Source: Topomyia yanbarensis (Eukaryota; Arthropoda; Insecta; Diptera; Culicidae). Taken from it: 64,000 nucleotides of DNA. Under the pieces are notes generated by a model. That model saw only the letters and a list, made by a program, of their open reading frames with translations, was not told where the DNA came from and did not search any database. The position numbers and the translations under genes were made by a program. The stretch spans positions 353,398,413-353,462,412 of the forward strand of contig NC_080672.1 in NCBI RefSeq assembly GCF_030247195.1. The letters are read 5' to 3'. This document shows, in pieces, positions 34,639 through 46,356 of this stretch. Numbering within the stretch: the stretch's first letter is position 1; each line of letters starts with the position of its first letter.

Positions 34639-34839
34639 ATGCGTTGCTTCACAGATTAATGGCAATGTTGGTAAACATGGCTCACAGTAAACTTCAGATA
34701 CTGTCGAAAATAGCATGAAACATCAGCATCAGTGTCAAAACAAACGAAAACTGCTGAAAACAAATTATATTTTTTTTAGATCCAACGACTTTTTTGAAAA
34801 AATGATTCGAAAATCGAAAATTTTATTGCAATTCCCAAT

Positions 34840-35415
34840 GATTGCAAAAAAATTTCCCATCGAACTGGGCTTGGGAGCAGAACAAATAAAAAGATGGCAG
34901 GGATTTGGGGTTCCAACTGAATCACCGTGAAGAAATTTTCGAAAAAAATTGGAACGGGACTTAAGAGTTTAAAATCAAAGGTTTGTGAAATTTAGGAAAA
35001 TAACATCTTTCAGGTGAAAATGGACATTTTATATCGAATTTTTCCAATGAACTAGGCTTGGGAGCAGTACAAATAAAAAGATGGCAGGGATTTACGGTTC
35101 CAACTAAATCATCAAAAATGGAACGGGACTTCACAATTTAAAACCAAAGTTTGGTGAAATTTAAAAAAATAGCATTTTTTAGTTGAAAAAGGATATTTTT
35201 GATCGAATTTTCCCAACGAACCGAGCTTGGGAGCAGAACAAATAAAAAGATGGCAGAGATTTAGGGCTCCAACTAAATCATCGTGAGGAAATTTTTGAAA
35301 AAAATGGAACGGGACTTCACAGTTTGAAACTAAAGTATTGTGAAATTTAGGAAAATAGCATCTTTTAAGAAAAAATGAACATTTTTTATCGAATTTTTCC
35401 AACGAACAAGGGTTT
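34840..35415. repeat. Minisatellite, ~175-182-bp unit, about 3.3 copies
   Basis: The landmark CTTGGGAGCAGAACAAATAA recurs at about 34,870, 35,052 (one change) and 35,227. Each is followed by AAGATGGCAGGGATTT, a TGGAACGGGACTT segment and GTGAAATTTAGGAAAATA. Units are 85-90% similar by eye. No coding role seen. Confidence 0.9.
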
Positions 35416-36589
35416 CAATTTTCAATAGACTGTTGTAGGTTCCCTTGAGGTGGTTCGGAGGATGCACTGGGTCCCCCTGTCGCTTGTTTAACTGTCACCG
35501 CACCCTCACAAGTTTCTCGCTTGGAATTTGCAATTGTTCCACTAAACCTACAATTTACGCTGAATCGGACCACTGCTAACGGCTAAAATCGAGCTTCGCT
35601 GAGCCCGAGATGTAACGAACCGGTCGCTCGGAGTGTTCAGATCAAACTTGCTGACAACTGAATGGCTAGCGTCTAAAAGGGTTTTTTTCCGAAATTGTTT
35701 TTTTTGCAGTAATCCACGTGTACTGAAATTTGAAAATTAATTTTAGATTTTTCGCTATTAGCAGTCAAAGTTGACCAGGGAGGTAACCCCAGTACTACAC
35801 TCAAAACGAATCTATGGGAGCATAAATTTATGTGTTTTTTTTCGTTCTCGAACTGTGAGTGAAAAGCTTCCACATGGTTCGTTAGTGTACAACCAACCTC
35901 ACACTAGTGCAATACAATATCGTACCCCATAGCTACATGCTGTTGTGTGTGTAAATAAGCGTTTTAACGAGTGAATGTTGGTCGATTCCAATCTTTCCGT
36001 CAATCTTTTTTTTCTCTTCTAGTAATTCTAGTAAAGTGTAGTTCCCAACACATACACACAAACGGAATATTAATAACATCAGGAAAATGGTGAATGTCGC
36101 TATGGTACGGATAACAAAGAGGTGTTTTTAGTGAATAGAAGTTTGTCGGCTCTAATCTATGAATCTGATGGCCGGAGTTTTTACTTAGAAGATTCAGATC
36201 ATGAGTTCTTTATAACAGCGGAGAGGGTAGGGGTAGGGGTAATGGAAGAAGTAGAAGAAAGGGAATATTTTGTGAGTTTCGTTAGCAGCAATTTGATACG
36301 AAACCAAATACTAAGAAAGTCTCGTTGTGTGTGAGTATTGCGCTCATCTCGAACTGTGCACGAACAGCTCAACAGTTCAAAAGGTATTGCTTTTGGGAAT
36401 GAGATTGTGAGCGCAAAAACAGAAAATCTGACTGCGCCGTTTTGGGTGTAGCTGGCGTCCAAAAGATAGTAACCCTACGTTGTGTCTTATGGAGATTCGA
36501 GTTTCTGTTTCATTTTCCGAGGTTTTTGGGAAAAATAGTCGATCAATTCGCCATCAGTAAATGTAATGTTGTAGCTTACTGCACTCCTT
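35416..36589. other. Intergenic; no identified gene
   Basis: Ordinary composition. Short open frames (36,122-36,334 plus; 36,199-36,462 minus) overlap and are unrecognised. Confidence 0.4.
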
Positions 36590-37210
36590 AACTCATAACT
36601 CCGGAACCAGAACTCCGATTTAAATGAAATCCGATAGTAGTTAATAAGGATACTATAGCTTCTGTTTAAGTCTGTGGAAATCGAGTCAGTTATCGCGGAG
36701 AAAGAGATCTGTAGTTAAATCAGGTACTTTGAAACTTCCTCGAAACTTCCAGTTCCATCGTAGGTGGCCAAAGTGAGTTTAATTAGGCGTCAGTGAGCTA
36801 GAATCACAATCCAAGGAATTTAGAGAATATATTATAAATTTTTGCGTCATTTAGATAGCACGGTGTTACTGGTATATATGGGAATCTGGTTTGTAACCAC
36901 ACTCATCAACCCGTAACTCCGGAACCAGAGCTCCGATCAGAATAAAATTCAATAGCAGTCTATGGCCTATTGTATTACATCTTTCATTTGAGTATAATAC
37001 TATAAAAATCGGCCAAGTCATCTCTGAGAAAAATAAGTGAGATTATTTGGCACATACACACATACAAACATACATACACACACGCACACACATACTGAAA
37101 TTTTCTGATCTCGACGAACTGAGTCAAATGGTGTAAGAAACTCGGCCCTCCAAAACTCGGTTAAAAATCAAAATTCCGAGTGATAATCTTTCTACATGAG
37201 AAAGCCAAAA
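36590..37210 (+). repeat. Widespread mosquito repeat with ~315-bp internal module
   Basis: Two modules start with CATAACTCCGGAACCAGAACTC (36,592) and CGTAACTCCGGAACCAGAGCTC (36,911). Each continues with AATC-GCC/GAGTCA...TCTCTGAGAAA-like sequence. After a CA-rich microsatellite (37,053-37,095) comes a tail with CTCGGCCCTCC and CTTTCTACATGAGAAAGCC. The same family ends the window (62,830-64,000). Confidence 0.85.
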
Positions 37211-37691
37211 AAGGTCCAATATTAGTCCAAATCAGTCCCAAAAAGTAGTCACCGTAAAGACGTTTTTGAGAAAACATGATTTCGAGATAATCGCGTTTAA
37301 AGTTTCCAGTATAAGCCACACATCCGTAAGAGAGCATAATGAAAACGCTATAACTCTGCTTCTACTGCTCCGATCTCTATAAAAATTGGACATAAAAATT
37401 TTAAGAACCTGAACTTTAGGATAGAAGAATAAAAAAAATCAATTTTTTGACCGAACTCAACATACACCCCTCAATAATTAATGTTTTCACAGTAAAATAA
37501 AAGTTAATGGAATCAAAGGTAGCTTTTTGGTCTCGGGCGTCAATCACAAAACATTTATTTTGCGTTAAAGTCAACGTTTCAAAGGGAGCATCTCTTCATC
37601 TTCAGGACAACTACAATTTGTTACAAAGCAATACCAACATTTTTCACAAAGAACAATATTCACCAAATTTACTCACAACGACTACAAACTA
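37211..37691. other. Intergenic
   Basis: No recognised feature; A+T-rich. Confidence 0.4.
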
Positions 37692-39537
37692 CACCCAGGT
37701 TTTTTTACGCGAGGGACACGTACCGCGTAAAAAAACCGCGTAAAAAACCGCGTTATTTCGAAAATTCGCGCAAAAAAAACTCTCAACAAAAGACTTATTT
37801 TTGAAACTTTTTTTTTGCTCGGATTTTGCTTTTTACACGGTTTTTGCAAAAAATATTCTAAGTCCTTTTGAATGCAAAAGCCTTAGAAGATTTTCGGAAA
37901 GATGGAAGAGACGGGTCTGGAAGATTCCTATTGGCCCGCACCCCAACAATATGCGTATTTTCGAAATGGTCTTGAAGAGTAGGATCCAGAAATTGATTTC
38001 TGACGCCATTTTGAAATCAAAGATGGCGACTTCCGGTTTAGCGACATTCGCTATAACTCAATCAATATGGATATTTTCGGAATGGTCTTGAAGAGTAGGT
38101 GCCAGAAATTGATCTTTGACGCCATTTTAAAATCAAAGATGGCGACTTCCGGTTATAGCGAAATTCGCTATAACCCAATCAATATGGGTATTTTTGGAAT
38201 GGTCTTGAAGAGTAGGTGCCAGAAATTGATTTTTGACGCCATTTTGAAATCAAAGATGGCTACTTCCGGTTTAGCTAAATTCGCTATAACTCAATCAATA
38301 TGGATATTTTTGGAATGGTCTTGAAGAGTAGGTGCCAGAAATTGATCTTTGACGCCATTTTTCAATCCAAGATGGCGACTTCCGGTTTAGCGAAATTCGC
38401 TGTAACCCAATCAATATGGGTATTTTCGGAATGGTCTTGATGAATAGGTGCCAGAAATAAATAAATCTGCACCTTCCCCGCAAGGTTTTCCATGAAAATT
38501 GATTTTTGGCGCCATTTTCAAATCCCAATTGGCGGCTTCCGGTTTCACGAGATTCTCTACAACTCAATCAACATGAGTATTTACGACAAACGTCGATGTT
38601 TGCCGTCATTTTAAAATTCAAGATGGTGACTTCCGGTTTACCGAAATTCTCGCATGAAAAATTTGGACGATCATCTAAATCACCTTCAAATATAAGATCT
38701 AATCATAAACCAGCAAAATGCAAAATATTTTTATGTATTCATCCAGGAAAGTGTGGTGAGAATGGAAGAGAGAAGAGACGTATGTGGTGTGAGTTGGGGG
38801 TTTTAATTTATTCAAATAAAACATATTGCTTAAATTTAAGTAAATTCAACTGTTTAATTGAAACTATTTGTACTACAACTTCAACTACCAAAAATACCAA
38901 TATTGATCGGGTTATAGCGAATTTCGCGAAATCGGAAATCGCCATCTTGGATTTAAAAATGGCGTCAAAAATCAATTTTTGGAACCTACTCGTTAAGATC
39001 ATTCCAAAAACACTCATATTGACTGGGTTATAGTGAATGTGGCTAACCCGGAAGTCGCCATCTTGGAATTCAAAATGGCGTCAAACATCGATCTTTGTCT
39101 ACTGCTCGTCAAGACCATTCCGAAAATACTCATATTGATTGGGTTATAGCGAATTTCGCTAAACCGGAAGTCGCCACCTTGGGATTCAAAATGGCGCCAA
39201 ACATAAATTTCTGGCGCCTACTCTTCCATCTTTCCGAAAATCTTCTGAGTCTTTTGCATTCAAAAGGACTTAGAATATGTTTTGCAAAAACCGTGTTAAT
39301 GGCGAAATCCGCGCAAAATAAAAACTGCCAAAATTCTTCTAAGTTCTTTGCATTTAAAAGGACTTAGAATTTTTTTTTTCAGTAAAAAGTCTAAGTCTTG
39401 TGCATTCAAAAGGACTTAGAATATTTTTGCAAAAACCGCGTTAATTGAAAAATCCGCGTAAAAAAACCGCCTTAATTGGAAAATCCGCGTAAAAAACATC
39501 GTAAAAACGCGCAAAAAACGCGTAAAAAACCTGGGTG
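37692..39537. mobile_element. Foldback element with 117-bp tandem repeats, copy 2 (complete)
   Basis: 1,846 bp between TA duplications (37,690-37,691 and 39,538-39,539). The termini are CACCCAGGTTTTTTTACGCG and its inverse CGCGTAAAAAACCTGGGTG. Inside each end are repeats of ACGCGGTTTTT/AAAATCCGCG and CTAAGTCCTTTTGAATGC. Then come about five forward 117-bp units (37,950-38,590) and about three reverse units (38,890-39,230) around an A+T-rich centre (38,650-38,880). No transposase. Being complete, it is the reference for interpreting the split copy at 8,467-14,941. Confidence 0.93.
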
Positions 39538-42500
39538 TATTTTCCTTGTCAAGTAGAGCGTAACATTGGGACAGTGTCCACAAGCGGCTGCTCTACACTA
39601 AAAAGCACAAACAATATATACGGAAACAGATTTGAACGTACATTTGATTTGAAAATTTAATTCGCTTTGTAAACTTACAAACAAGCTTCCCGTGTACATC
39701 GAATTTATTGTTGCAACCAGTAACAGCATTTTAGCCGCTCTCTATGATTTACAACTGTTGTCCATGCATGTGTACATAGAACGCAATGGAACAGCTGAGA
39801 GACATCAATAGGAAATTCAAAAGTGCGACTAAAATGTGGTGACTGGTTGCATCTTTTTGTTAGTGAGTGGGGAATAATGTTTCGATCTCATCGCTTTAGT
39901 TCCTAGATGATGGGTGCAAAACGAATCAATAGTTAATTATTTTTAGTCGAAAAGCATTTTCTGAGTGTTTGTTTAACAAATCGAATTCTAAAACTTTTTC
40001 GCTCCCAATTTTTAGACTAGGCAGCTAACTGACTTAGAAAGTGTAGTAATTATTCCAGATCTCAATAGTATCGAATAAGTTTTAGGTTGGCACCTTCGGG
40101 TTCAACAGACTTTGCAGCCGTTTCTTTGTGTACAGGGAAACTGCACCTGACCGCTATGAATCCTTCCTGGCTGGAGCTCCAGCATACGACGGGTGACTTA
40201 CCACAAGACCACAATTTTATCTTCCAAACCGTCGGACCATTTTAGTGAAGGTAAGTGATCTTCAGAATGGATAATCTCACAACCATTTCATAATGAAATT
40301 CTTGACCACTACCTACATTCCAATATTAAATTGTTGATGTTATCCTTGATAATTTTTACAAAGATTATCAATGGATTGTATATTCATCCTTTCATCGATG
40401 TGTTTAATTTAAAAGTCGTAATGTTGATCCCGGTGAGAATAACCCGGTTATTTTCCACAATTTGAAATATATCATCTCTCATTAAATTGCACGTTATTTA
40501 CAAACCTGCATCGAGCGGTACACACTTCTTCAAAGTGCTAAACAAATAAAACTACTATTAGCTAAAGCCATCACGATCCGATCGATCGTCTATCAGCGCA
40601 AACTCAAACAGTTTGCAAATGGCTAGCCTGGTAACTGGGAGGGAGGACTTAAAGAGTTGAACTTTTTCTTCCTCGCAGTGGTTACTTTTTTCCAATTTTA
40701 TAACATTCACGTCTATCCACAGTTTTCTGCCCATCTATGATGACGACGACGACGACGACAACGGCGGCAACGATGACATCGCTGCCCGGGACGATTTGTT
40801 GGCAGGTACCTACACTTGGTGAATAAATAAACGCTTCCCGTTTTCATCCAGTGGACCTTACTTTAGACGGAATAGACCGCGTGCGCCTGAGTCGCAGGTA
40901 CATACAACAATGCTGCACATATCGCCGCTCCACAATCAAACCCAACACCGCACTGCGTGCCATCACATCACCTGTCCATCTGTGGCTGCCTCTATCCCCA
41001 ATAGATATACCTGTAGTGAACCATGCGGAACCGGTGCTGGTGGTCAATCGCCATATCATTATGCTGCTATCATCTGACGCTGCTGTGCCATGCTAGTTCG
41101 TGTTGACTTTTCTCAGTTTGGTGTTCAATAGAAGAGAAAAACGGTTTTCTTTTTTCATCATCTGCCTGTCTACCCACCAAGGGGTCTGATTATGGCTCGG
41201 TGGTCGGCCAACCTGCTAGAGCCATGTGCCATACCGGGCGATGTTTGTACACTGACTGGCAAATATATGGCCATGGTCGATATTTATTCTGATCAATAGT
41301 CGTTAAACGGAACGCTGATTTAACGGATGAATGAAGTGATAAAATCCCGGATAATCAGGAACCATGGCGATACGGGGGTAATTTTAGCCGTAGCGGAATG
41401 TGTGCAATCAAACTTCATTTCATAGATTTACAACCGTGCACTTTCTGATTCAAACGCGAACTGCTTTTTTACTTCTTCTGCACCAAATATGTTCACCTCG
41501 AACCAAACTTACTGTGCACTTTGCATACTCAATCGACGAACTAATACGAGCAATCGTGGAATCCGTTCGAAGAGAAAACACAAAGAATGCATTCATCATT
41601 CGCTCGTCATCGTTTCCAACCGCAACCATGATCCCTTCCTTCTTGCAACGAGGATCCATCCGATCATCTCCGCACAAACCGTACCAACATTTTATGCTAA
41701 TCAAATCACATATTTGCGACAAATAGTTACAAATCACCATTATATTGCATTATTTTTCCGCGAAACTTTTTGTGCGCTTCTGATGCCATGCTGCATTCCC
41801 GATCATCGAAGCTACAAGCCGGCCAAGTGTCTTGGGAAGGTGCCAGCCGGATTGCGTCTCCTGTGCACAGTCGAACGAATGCGGAAGCCAACCATCGATC
41901 AGCGCGCAGTGCCCTGAAATGGGCGATATCTCGACGAGGGCCAGCCACGCTGAAAGTTATGCACTGATGGAATGCACCGCGAACGACTGGGAATGGTTAA
42001 ATGAAGGCATAACTATGGAGATTTTCGATCTACGCAGATTTTATGGAGCATTGTATGTACACGATCTGTCTGGTCGATCTACAATGCTGTCACGAAATGG
42101 CTACCTCTCAAGGCTTGAATTGGTGCGTGGTGTCTTCCGGGGAGCTTGAAAAAAATAACTGCATGTTGCACCGTTGAACAAAGTACTTCGGGGAAACAAA
42201 ACAGCAGTTAGACTAATGATCGTCGTTCAGAATTAACAATGTTTAAGGTAAACGGATACCCTAGACTAGTCTAAATGAGAACATTAACGAGAGTCCCCAT
42301 TTGCCGAACACGCCCATTTTTGCTGTAATTATAAATTGGCGATACACATGTTAATGTGGCTATACAGTCTTAAAGGAGACCCAAGCTTAGTGATACTCTC
42401 ATAAACACCGTGTTCAGAGCAGTGCTTAAGTATTAAGTCCTATGCAAAATTCCCAGTCCTGATTATTTTCAAGACTTTTTACTAAAAACAATACTTCGTG

Positions 42501-42569
42501 ATTCTTCAACCAAGGGTTTATTTGCTAAAAACTGACTAACATCAATATTACACTGTTCCACAAAAAACA
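39538..42569. other. Mostly unique DNA; no confirmed gene
   Basis: The least repetitive 3 kb of the window. 40,090-40,250 could be an exon ending at GTGAAG with a strong donor-like GTAAGT at 40,251, but I find no coding similarity. A (GAC)n run with impurities lies at 40,738-40,775. 41,400-42,150 has several overlapping open frames on both strands (up to 142 codons) without recognisable domains. An intron or regulatory region of a host gene is possible. Confidence 0.4.
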
Positions 42570-42760
42570 ACCCGGGGTTAGTGCACATTACATTGGCTTG
42601 CTAAGCCCAACCAAGTTTCGATTTTCGATTCTCATCAGCTTAATCAGAGCGCTTTTTCTTGTGGGACATCACGCGAGACACAAATAGTGTTTTCGTTAGT
42701 TAGTGTCGGATTCTGATGAGACGAAGTCGAAACGCAAATTTCATAACAAATTGAACCATT
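42570..42760 (+). mobile_element. Partial copy of the 7304-7601 MITE family
   Basis: Shares GGCTTGCTAAGCCCAACCAAG, CAGCTTAATCAG and the right terminus TTAGTGTCGGATTCTGATGA (42,700-42,719) with the element at 7304-7601. The left terminus is missing. The right terminus here is the best-preserved copy of the hammerhead-like core. Confidence 0.8.
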
Positions 42761-44460
42761 TCCATCGTTTTCCGTCTTCTTTCCGAAAAACAGTATACGA
42801 TCTCAACACACTCAAGCTGATTTTTTTTTCTTTTTGTCGAGCAGCGTAATTTCAACGAATTCTGTATTTACTGTTCAATTCTGATTTGCCTGTTTCAACA
42901 GCCCCACACACAGATTACCCACTTCCGATTTCATTTTTGATACCTTCCTTTTTAACTTCACAGATAACTCATCTAGAGATTCCGAATAAATGCGAAGTAC
43001 TAACATTGTAAAATTCACATGGATTAACATGATCAAGCACAAAAATCTTTGATTTCCATTGTATCGATTAATGATTTCAAGCGTGTAGTTATACAGAGAC
43101 GTCTTAAATCATTTATCGATACGGTGTGGGAAAGGAAATGAAATCATGGACAGAGAATCGTCAACTAACAAAAGTATCGAGTTCACATTTTCGCTGGAAA
43201 GGATCACTTTTGCAATGGCAACTTGCATGTGTGGTCAGCCAGCCGAAGTGAGAGGATACCGAGTGCCAAACACAAATCAAGCCACACACATCACGCGGAC
43301 AGACTGACAGCCTGGACAAGAAGGGATAGTTTGATTTTTTTTGCAATTGTCGTTTGATGGTTAACCAGTTTTTAATTGCTTTCCCTGTGATCAGCCGGAT
43401 CGAGTCACTTGTCTCAGTTAAGGTTTTTTTCCTTTTTTTCGTTATGTGATTAAGGGGTTGGGTATGTTGCGGATCGAGAAGTTTTAGGAGCTTTCATCAT
43501 TTTCTCTGAGAAAGATAGCAAAAGTTTAATGAACAAGCTTTTCAAACTCATTATGTGCATACATTTTATATTAGGGTACATTATAAAACGATGCTCTTTT
43601 CATCCCTTGCGGTGACAATTATATGATACTCGGGAGTAGTACATCATACTCAACATGCAACCTAAAAAGGCTAAGATTATAGTAGATGCCCACGTTGGTT
43701 CGTCTCCAACAAAAAAAAAGTAGATGCCCACGCACATGCAGGTCAATTTTGAGATGGGAAGGAATGTTAGTTCAACACTTGTGACTATTATTACCGAGGA
43801 ATTCTCTGCGTTATCTAGAAGTATCGCAGGATAGGACTGGTGTTAGTATATAGGGAAATGAATCAGGATGTATCTTGGTAGATATAGCGATTTAGCTAAA
43901 TAGTCATGAGCTTTGGCTTTTCATTTTAGATCAAAGTTTTCACGAGTGCGACCTTCAGTAAGATATGAATGTTGTTCGAGTAGGCATTTTAATAATTATT
44001 CTTCCGCGGGGCGTTACATAGAAGGATAAAACCGCGAGGAATATAACAGAGGTATCTATTCATTTATATACAATATGATCTTAGCAGTATGTAAGAAAGT
44101 CGCTCACGATCAATTTCCGATAGTTCGAAACGAGCAATTTGAACTCCGAACAGCCGGTCATCGCCATCGGGAGTATTGTTTCTTATTAACACTTCAATAA
44201 TCAAAGTTTGCAGTAAAAAGCAAACGTACAAAAAGTATTTGGATTTGGATTTTATTTGGATTTCAGATGCTTCTTGCAACATATTAGCATTTTCATGCAT
44301 AACTATTGTAAACTGCTTTCAATAAACTATTTAAAAACTTCTTGTCATTAATTATCATTTTGAAGGCAGAAAAACCGTAAAAAGCATTTTTATGGGAAGC
44401 AATGAATGGGCATATTTTGCCAAAAGCGGTTTTTAAAAAGCACTTTCCATGCCTATTGGT
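42761..44460. other. Intergenic; no recognisable gene
   Basis: A+T-rich. AGTAGATGCCCACG occurs twice (43,680 and 43,720) around an A-run. Nothing else is supported. Confidence 0.4.
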
Positions 44461-44575
44461 TAGGGGCCATGCATATACCACGTGGACAATTTAGGTGAGG
44501 CTTGGGGAAAGTTCACGCTTGCACATGAGGAGGGGGTATTGAAAATGTCCACGTGGACTTTTCATTATATTTTTG
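44461..44575. mobile_element. Short MITE-like repeat with CCACGTGGAC ends
   Basis: GGGGCCATGCATATACCACG at the left, then ACGTGGACAATTT, and AATGTCCACGTGGACTTTTC at the right. The palindromic CCACGTGGAC near both ends and the G-rich middle match a repeat seen widely in insect genomes. No target duplication determined. Confidence 0.55.
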
Positions 44576-44767
44576 TCTTTTATAAGAAAATGTAACAAAT
44601 TTGTACCGCTGTTACAATAAATTGCTGAACGAAGGATATGTGAACCGCATCCAACAAAACTTACGACGAATCCAAAGGGTTTCTGGACTTTTGTTAATAC
44701 GAGAGAAAGAAAACGGTCTTCCGTCTAGGATGGTCTACAATGGCGAAGTAGCGACTACGACTGCGAC
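44576..44767. other. Spacer
   Basis: A short plus-strand open frame (44,601-44,825) overlaps the LINE tail; unrecognised. Confidence 0.3.
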
Positions 44768-45134
44768 AAACTTACTTACTAGTTTTATTCCTGCAGACTC
44801 CTGGTGGTGCAAAGGGCCGTTGTGAAAGATCGCCATCCTGGGCGATTGCCCGCCATCGCCTTGACCTGTTGCCAGGTCAAATTTTCGTCGACTTCTTTTA
44901 TTTCCTTGTTGAGACTGCGCCGCCATGAGCCTCTGGGTCTGCCTCTGCTGCGATGTCCTCCTGTCTAGCGCTTGCTTGCAGATTTCGTTTCCGCCCCTGC
45001 GCAGAGTGTGGCCGACCCACCTCTACTTTCGTTCCCGAATTTCTGTCGCTATCGGCTTCTGGTGACATCGACGATGGAGCTCAGCATTAGAGATCCAGTT
45101 GTGAGGCCACCATGCACGATTTATGTGCCGCAGG

Positions 45135-45696
45135 CAGGGATGCCAACGGTACCGATAAACTACATTTTTTTCGGTATATTTACATTTGTACAAGCCGTAC
45201 AGCCCGCTACAGCGACGCATCACTACAGCTCTTGTCAGAACGGTAGCCAAACCGAGTACATTTTCCCGTACAGCAGTAGAATACATTTTTGTTTTGCTGC
45301 TGTACTCCGACTGCTCGGTGAGAGTGTGGCGTAGTAAAGTTTGTTCTCTCGCTTTGTACATTTTTCTCTCCATAGTCAAAGGGAGAGGCCCGCACACGAA
45401 AGCGCTGATGCCGGCCGTGGCGTAAATAAGCCGCATTCATTGTCGTAATTTTTGAATAAAAATATTAAAAAGATTGAAAATATTAAAAAATGTAAAATAA
45501 GAAAATCGAAGCTGTACCGCTCGCGTCTGGTGGCTCTACTGGGGACAGTAGTTTTTGTCATGTTACTTCTTTGCACACAGGCTGCCGTACAGCGCTGGGC
45601 GTCCTGCACTAGCGAATGACAGCAGCATCGAGAGAGAAATGAGAATGTAGGCAGAAAAATTACAGCCGCAGAAAAGGTAGGCATTTTGCATCCTTG
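45135..45696. mobile_element. hAT-type MITE nested in the RTE-like LINE
   Basis: The termini CAGGGATGCC... and ...GCATCCTTG are imperfect inverted repeats (CAGGGATGCCAACGGTACC against CAAGGATGCAAAATGCCTACC). Flanks GCCGCAGG (45,127-45,134) and GCCGCCGG (45,697-45,704) match at 7 of 8 positions, as an 8-bp hAT duplication. Removing the element rejoins the LINE C-terminal protein in frame (…FINRC to INRAWWPHNW). Non-coding interior. Confidence 0.8.
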
Positions 45697-46356
45697 GCCG
45701 CCGGCATCTATTGATAAAAACCTGCAGCCGTTGCATATTCTCCACTGATACGCACCAGGTTTCACTGGCATATAGTAGTACAGATTTCACGTTCGAGTTG
45801 AATATTCGGATTTTGGTGCGTCGACTAATCTGTTTGTTTTCCAGATATTTCTTAAACTCGCAAAAGCAGCCCTCGCCTTCTTGATCCGTGCTCCTATGTC
45901 GATCTTGGTGCCTCCATCAGACGCCATTTGGCTACCAAGATGTTGGAAGCTTTTGAAATTCTCCACTGCTTGCCTAGCTACCGTAAAGCTGGAAGGGTTG
46001 ACCTTGTTTATATCCAACGATTTGGTCTTGTTGACGTTGATTTTGAGACCTGCCGCTGAGGAGCGATCAGCAAGATCATCAAGCTTACTCTGCATGTCAG
46101 AGCGCCGTTGTGCTAGGAGAGCAACGTCATCACCCAGTTCGAAGTCATTCAGATGCTCCATAGTAATAAGTTGCACAGCAACCCACGATTTGGTTCACGG
46201 TCAATCGCTCCTACCAGGATCTCGTCGATTACGATGAGGAAGAGTAGCGGTGATAGAATACATCCTTGCCTAACTCCAGCCACGATCCGGATGGGGTCAG
46301 ACAAAACACAATCGTGCAATATTCTGCACGAAAATGCCTCGTACTGTGCTTCAATT
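45697..46356 (-). pseudogene. RTE-like LINE reverse transcriptase, second half
   Basis: The minus-strand translation resumes with EAFSCRILHDCVL and GVRQGCILSPLLF (motif B), then FELGDDVALLAQRRSDMQ, where the catalytic x-x-D-D is present as GDD instead of the usual ADD. It continues through AGLKINVNKTKS and VKSVLLYASETW to LQVFINRC, where it is cut by the hAT-type MITE. Several frame changes occur. Joining it conceptually to 47,765-48,534 restores colinearity, which shows the two parts belong to one element. Confidence 0.8.

Noticed and set aside
41450..41967. Cluster of overlapping 65-142-codon frames on both strands
   Set aside because: Mutually overlapping frames without domain or start context; more likely chance in a GC-moderate region.
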